DNA from: Prorocentrum cordatum
Taxonomy: Eukaryota > Sar > Dinophyceae > Prorocentrales > Prorocentraceae
Assembly (NCBI GenBank): GCA_963575745.1
Contig: CAUYUJ010005021.1
Location: forward strand, 1 to 64,000
DNA: 64,000 nt
Direction: 5' to 3'
Below are positions 62,755 through 64,000 of the stretch, in pieces. Within the stretch, counting starts at the first letter, position 1. Every line of letters starts with the position of its first letter. Position numbers and translations under genes: made by a program. Below the pieces are notes generated by a model. That model was not told the DNA's origin. It saw nothing but the letters and a program-made list of their open reading frames with translations, and did no database searches.

Positions 62755-63125
62755 AGAATGCAACATCCAAACAACTCCTGGGTGTTCAGCTGTTTCTTCC
62801 AGCTACGGGCGAAGATGGGGGGGGAGCCTGGCAAGGTGTCTCCCAAAACACGAGAAAACATGTATGTTTCAAACTGTTCCCGGTCGGGAGACCAGGGAAA
62901 CATTGCATGACACACTTGTCGAAACGCGACCAGACAGTATGTGGAATACAATGTGTTCTGGTTCCCCAACTTTTTGTGGCGACTACGGGCGAAGACGGGA
63001 GGAGCCTGGCCACGGGTTCCAAAAAAACTGGAAAGGCAGGAAAAGCGTATATTTCACAGGGTGTCTGGTCAAAAGACCAGGGAAGCAGTGTTAACTCACA
63101 GGTTTCGCAGCAAATCCGACCAGAA
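62755..63125 (+). repeat. 183-bp tandem duplication
   Basis: Two diverged copies: CTACGGGCGAAGAYGGG, GGAGCCTGGC, CAAAA..AC, GACCAGGGAA, CGACCAGA..TATGT occur in order at 62800-62940 and 62983-63125. Confidence 0.8.
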
Positions 63126-63229
63126 AATATGTAAGATACAAACTCGTATTGCTTTTCCATATGCTCCCACCATCCTGCGGTGTTGGGTCCAGGTTTTAAA
63201 GAGACAGGGCCACGCATCTTCTCCTTCTC

Positions 63230-63790
63230 CGCCTCCTCTCGGAGACACATGTGAACCCTGCCGCTGGGGCCTTCGGTGGAGCTCCAGTGGGTGTACAACA
63301 TATCGCACGTGATCTGTTCGTTATGAGAGACAGCGTGCCAATTTGCATAAAATTCCATCGATCTCTGCGGAACTTCCCCCTACATTTTAATGTAGACTTG
63401 CAATACTTTGTCCACCCGGACTTGGGGTGCTCGCTTGGCGCCAACATTGAAATCTAGGGGGCGGGGATTGCTCGTCGAGGTGGCGTCGCACTGCAGGTGC
63501 AGCAACACGTGGTCAGGAACAACTTGCAAAATTTCGTCATCCAACCGTCCCGATGGGGCCACGAAGCGTGTGACAGGTGTGCCGGCATGGACATGCGGTG
63601 GGCGGGGAGACGCATGCAATCCCTGCCATTGGGGCCTTCGATGGAGATCACTGCGAGGCCACGAAGCGTGTGAGGGGTGTGCCGACATGGGCATTTTAAC
63701 CCTGCCACTGGTGCCTTCGGTGGGGCTCCATATGAGGCCACGAAACGCGTGAGGTGTGTGTGTGTGTGCCGAAAAGGACATGCGAAGGGC
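63230..63790 (+). repeat. ~80-105-bp tandem repeat GAGGCCACGAAGCGTGTGAG
   Basis: Units at about 63557, 63656 and 63733 contain CCACGAAGCGTGTGA, GTGTGCCGACATGG and CCCTGCCATTGGGGCCTTCG; a partial unit lies at 63255-63290. A GT run (63752-63766) interrupts the last unit. Confidence 0.8.
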
Positions 63791-64000
63791 ACAGGCAAGG
63801 ATGGGAGGAGGAGGAGAGGGGAGAGAGTGGAGTGAGGTGACGCGGGGCGCTGTCTCTGCAAAACGAAGACCCAACACCACAAGATGCTTGGGAACATTGA
63901 TAGCGCTACCGGCACCATGTCTGCTGACGGAAACGACGTTGCCAGCAAAATTTAGCAAACCTTTCGGCGCATCCACGTAGCCAGCCGAAGCGACGAGCCT

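Overview
The window looks like nuclear DNA from a dinoflagellate. A 19-nt sequence matching the dinoflagellate spliced leader at 17 positions sits at the 5' end of a processed retrocopy. The one complete retrotransposon has the 'DLLKFYE' motif A typical of dinoflagellate non-LTR elements. A few short exon-like stretches have almost pure G/C third positions and are bounded by AG|GC or AG|GA-type junctions, which dinoflagellate introns are known to use. No ordinary intact host gene, rRNA, tRNA or bacterial-type operon was found. Species cannot be named from the sequence.

Layout. 0-4.5 kb: GGA microsatellites, a processed retrocopy with a spliced-leader relic and target-site duplication, a cytosine-methyltransferase-like ORF that the retrocopy landed in, one exon-like block and a pogo-like MITE. 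4.5-10.5 kb: polypurine and inverted satellite DNA, a composite repeat family and an exon-like block. 10.66-16.9 kb: a full-length, apparently intact two-ORF non-LTR retrotransposon flanked by an 18-bp duplication. 17-20 kb: a decayed reading frame and protein-like fragments separated by GGA tracts. 20-31 kb: a 14-bp satellite, a 12-bp minisatellite family, a MITE with 10-bp duplications, cruciform sequences, a strong host exon at 26.9 kb, and a 0.7-kb duplicated block. 32.4-37.0 kb: a 1.79-kb inverted repeat around a 1.06-kb spacer, each arm carrying a serine-recombinase-like exon. 38-48 kb: simple repeats and a large mirrored satellite complex (40.4-44.2 kb). 48-51 kb: ATGT tract, a 15-bp minisatellite and a tandem exon-like unit. 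51.6-54.5 kb: three more MITE copies mixed with a ~190-bp dispersed repeat. 54.6-64 kb: composite repeats, a TIR element carrying a second TIR element inside it, and degenerate tandem repeats.

How the parts relate. The retrotransposon and the retrocopy both join their 3' A-tract to the same kind of target (plus strand GGAGGA followed by T-run), so the same target-primed machinery may have made both. The MITEs, the inverted repeat and the recombinase exons point to further DNA-transposon activity. Most of the rest is microsatellite and minisatellite DNA in both orientations. Most long open frames in this window are by-products of repeats with no stop codon and are not genes.
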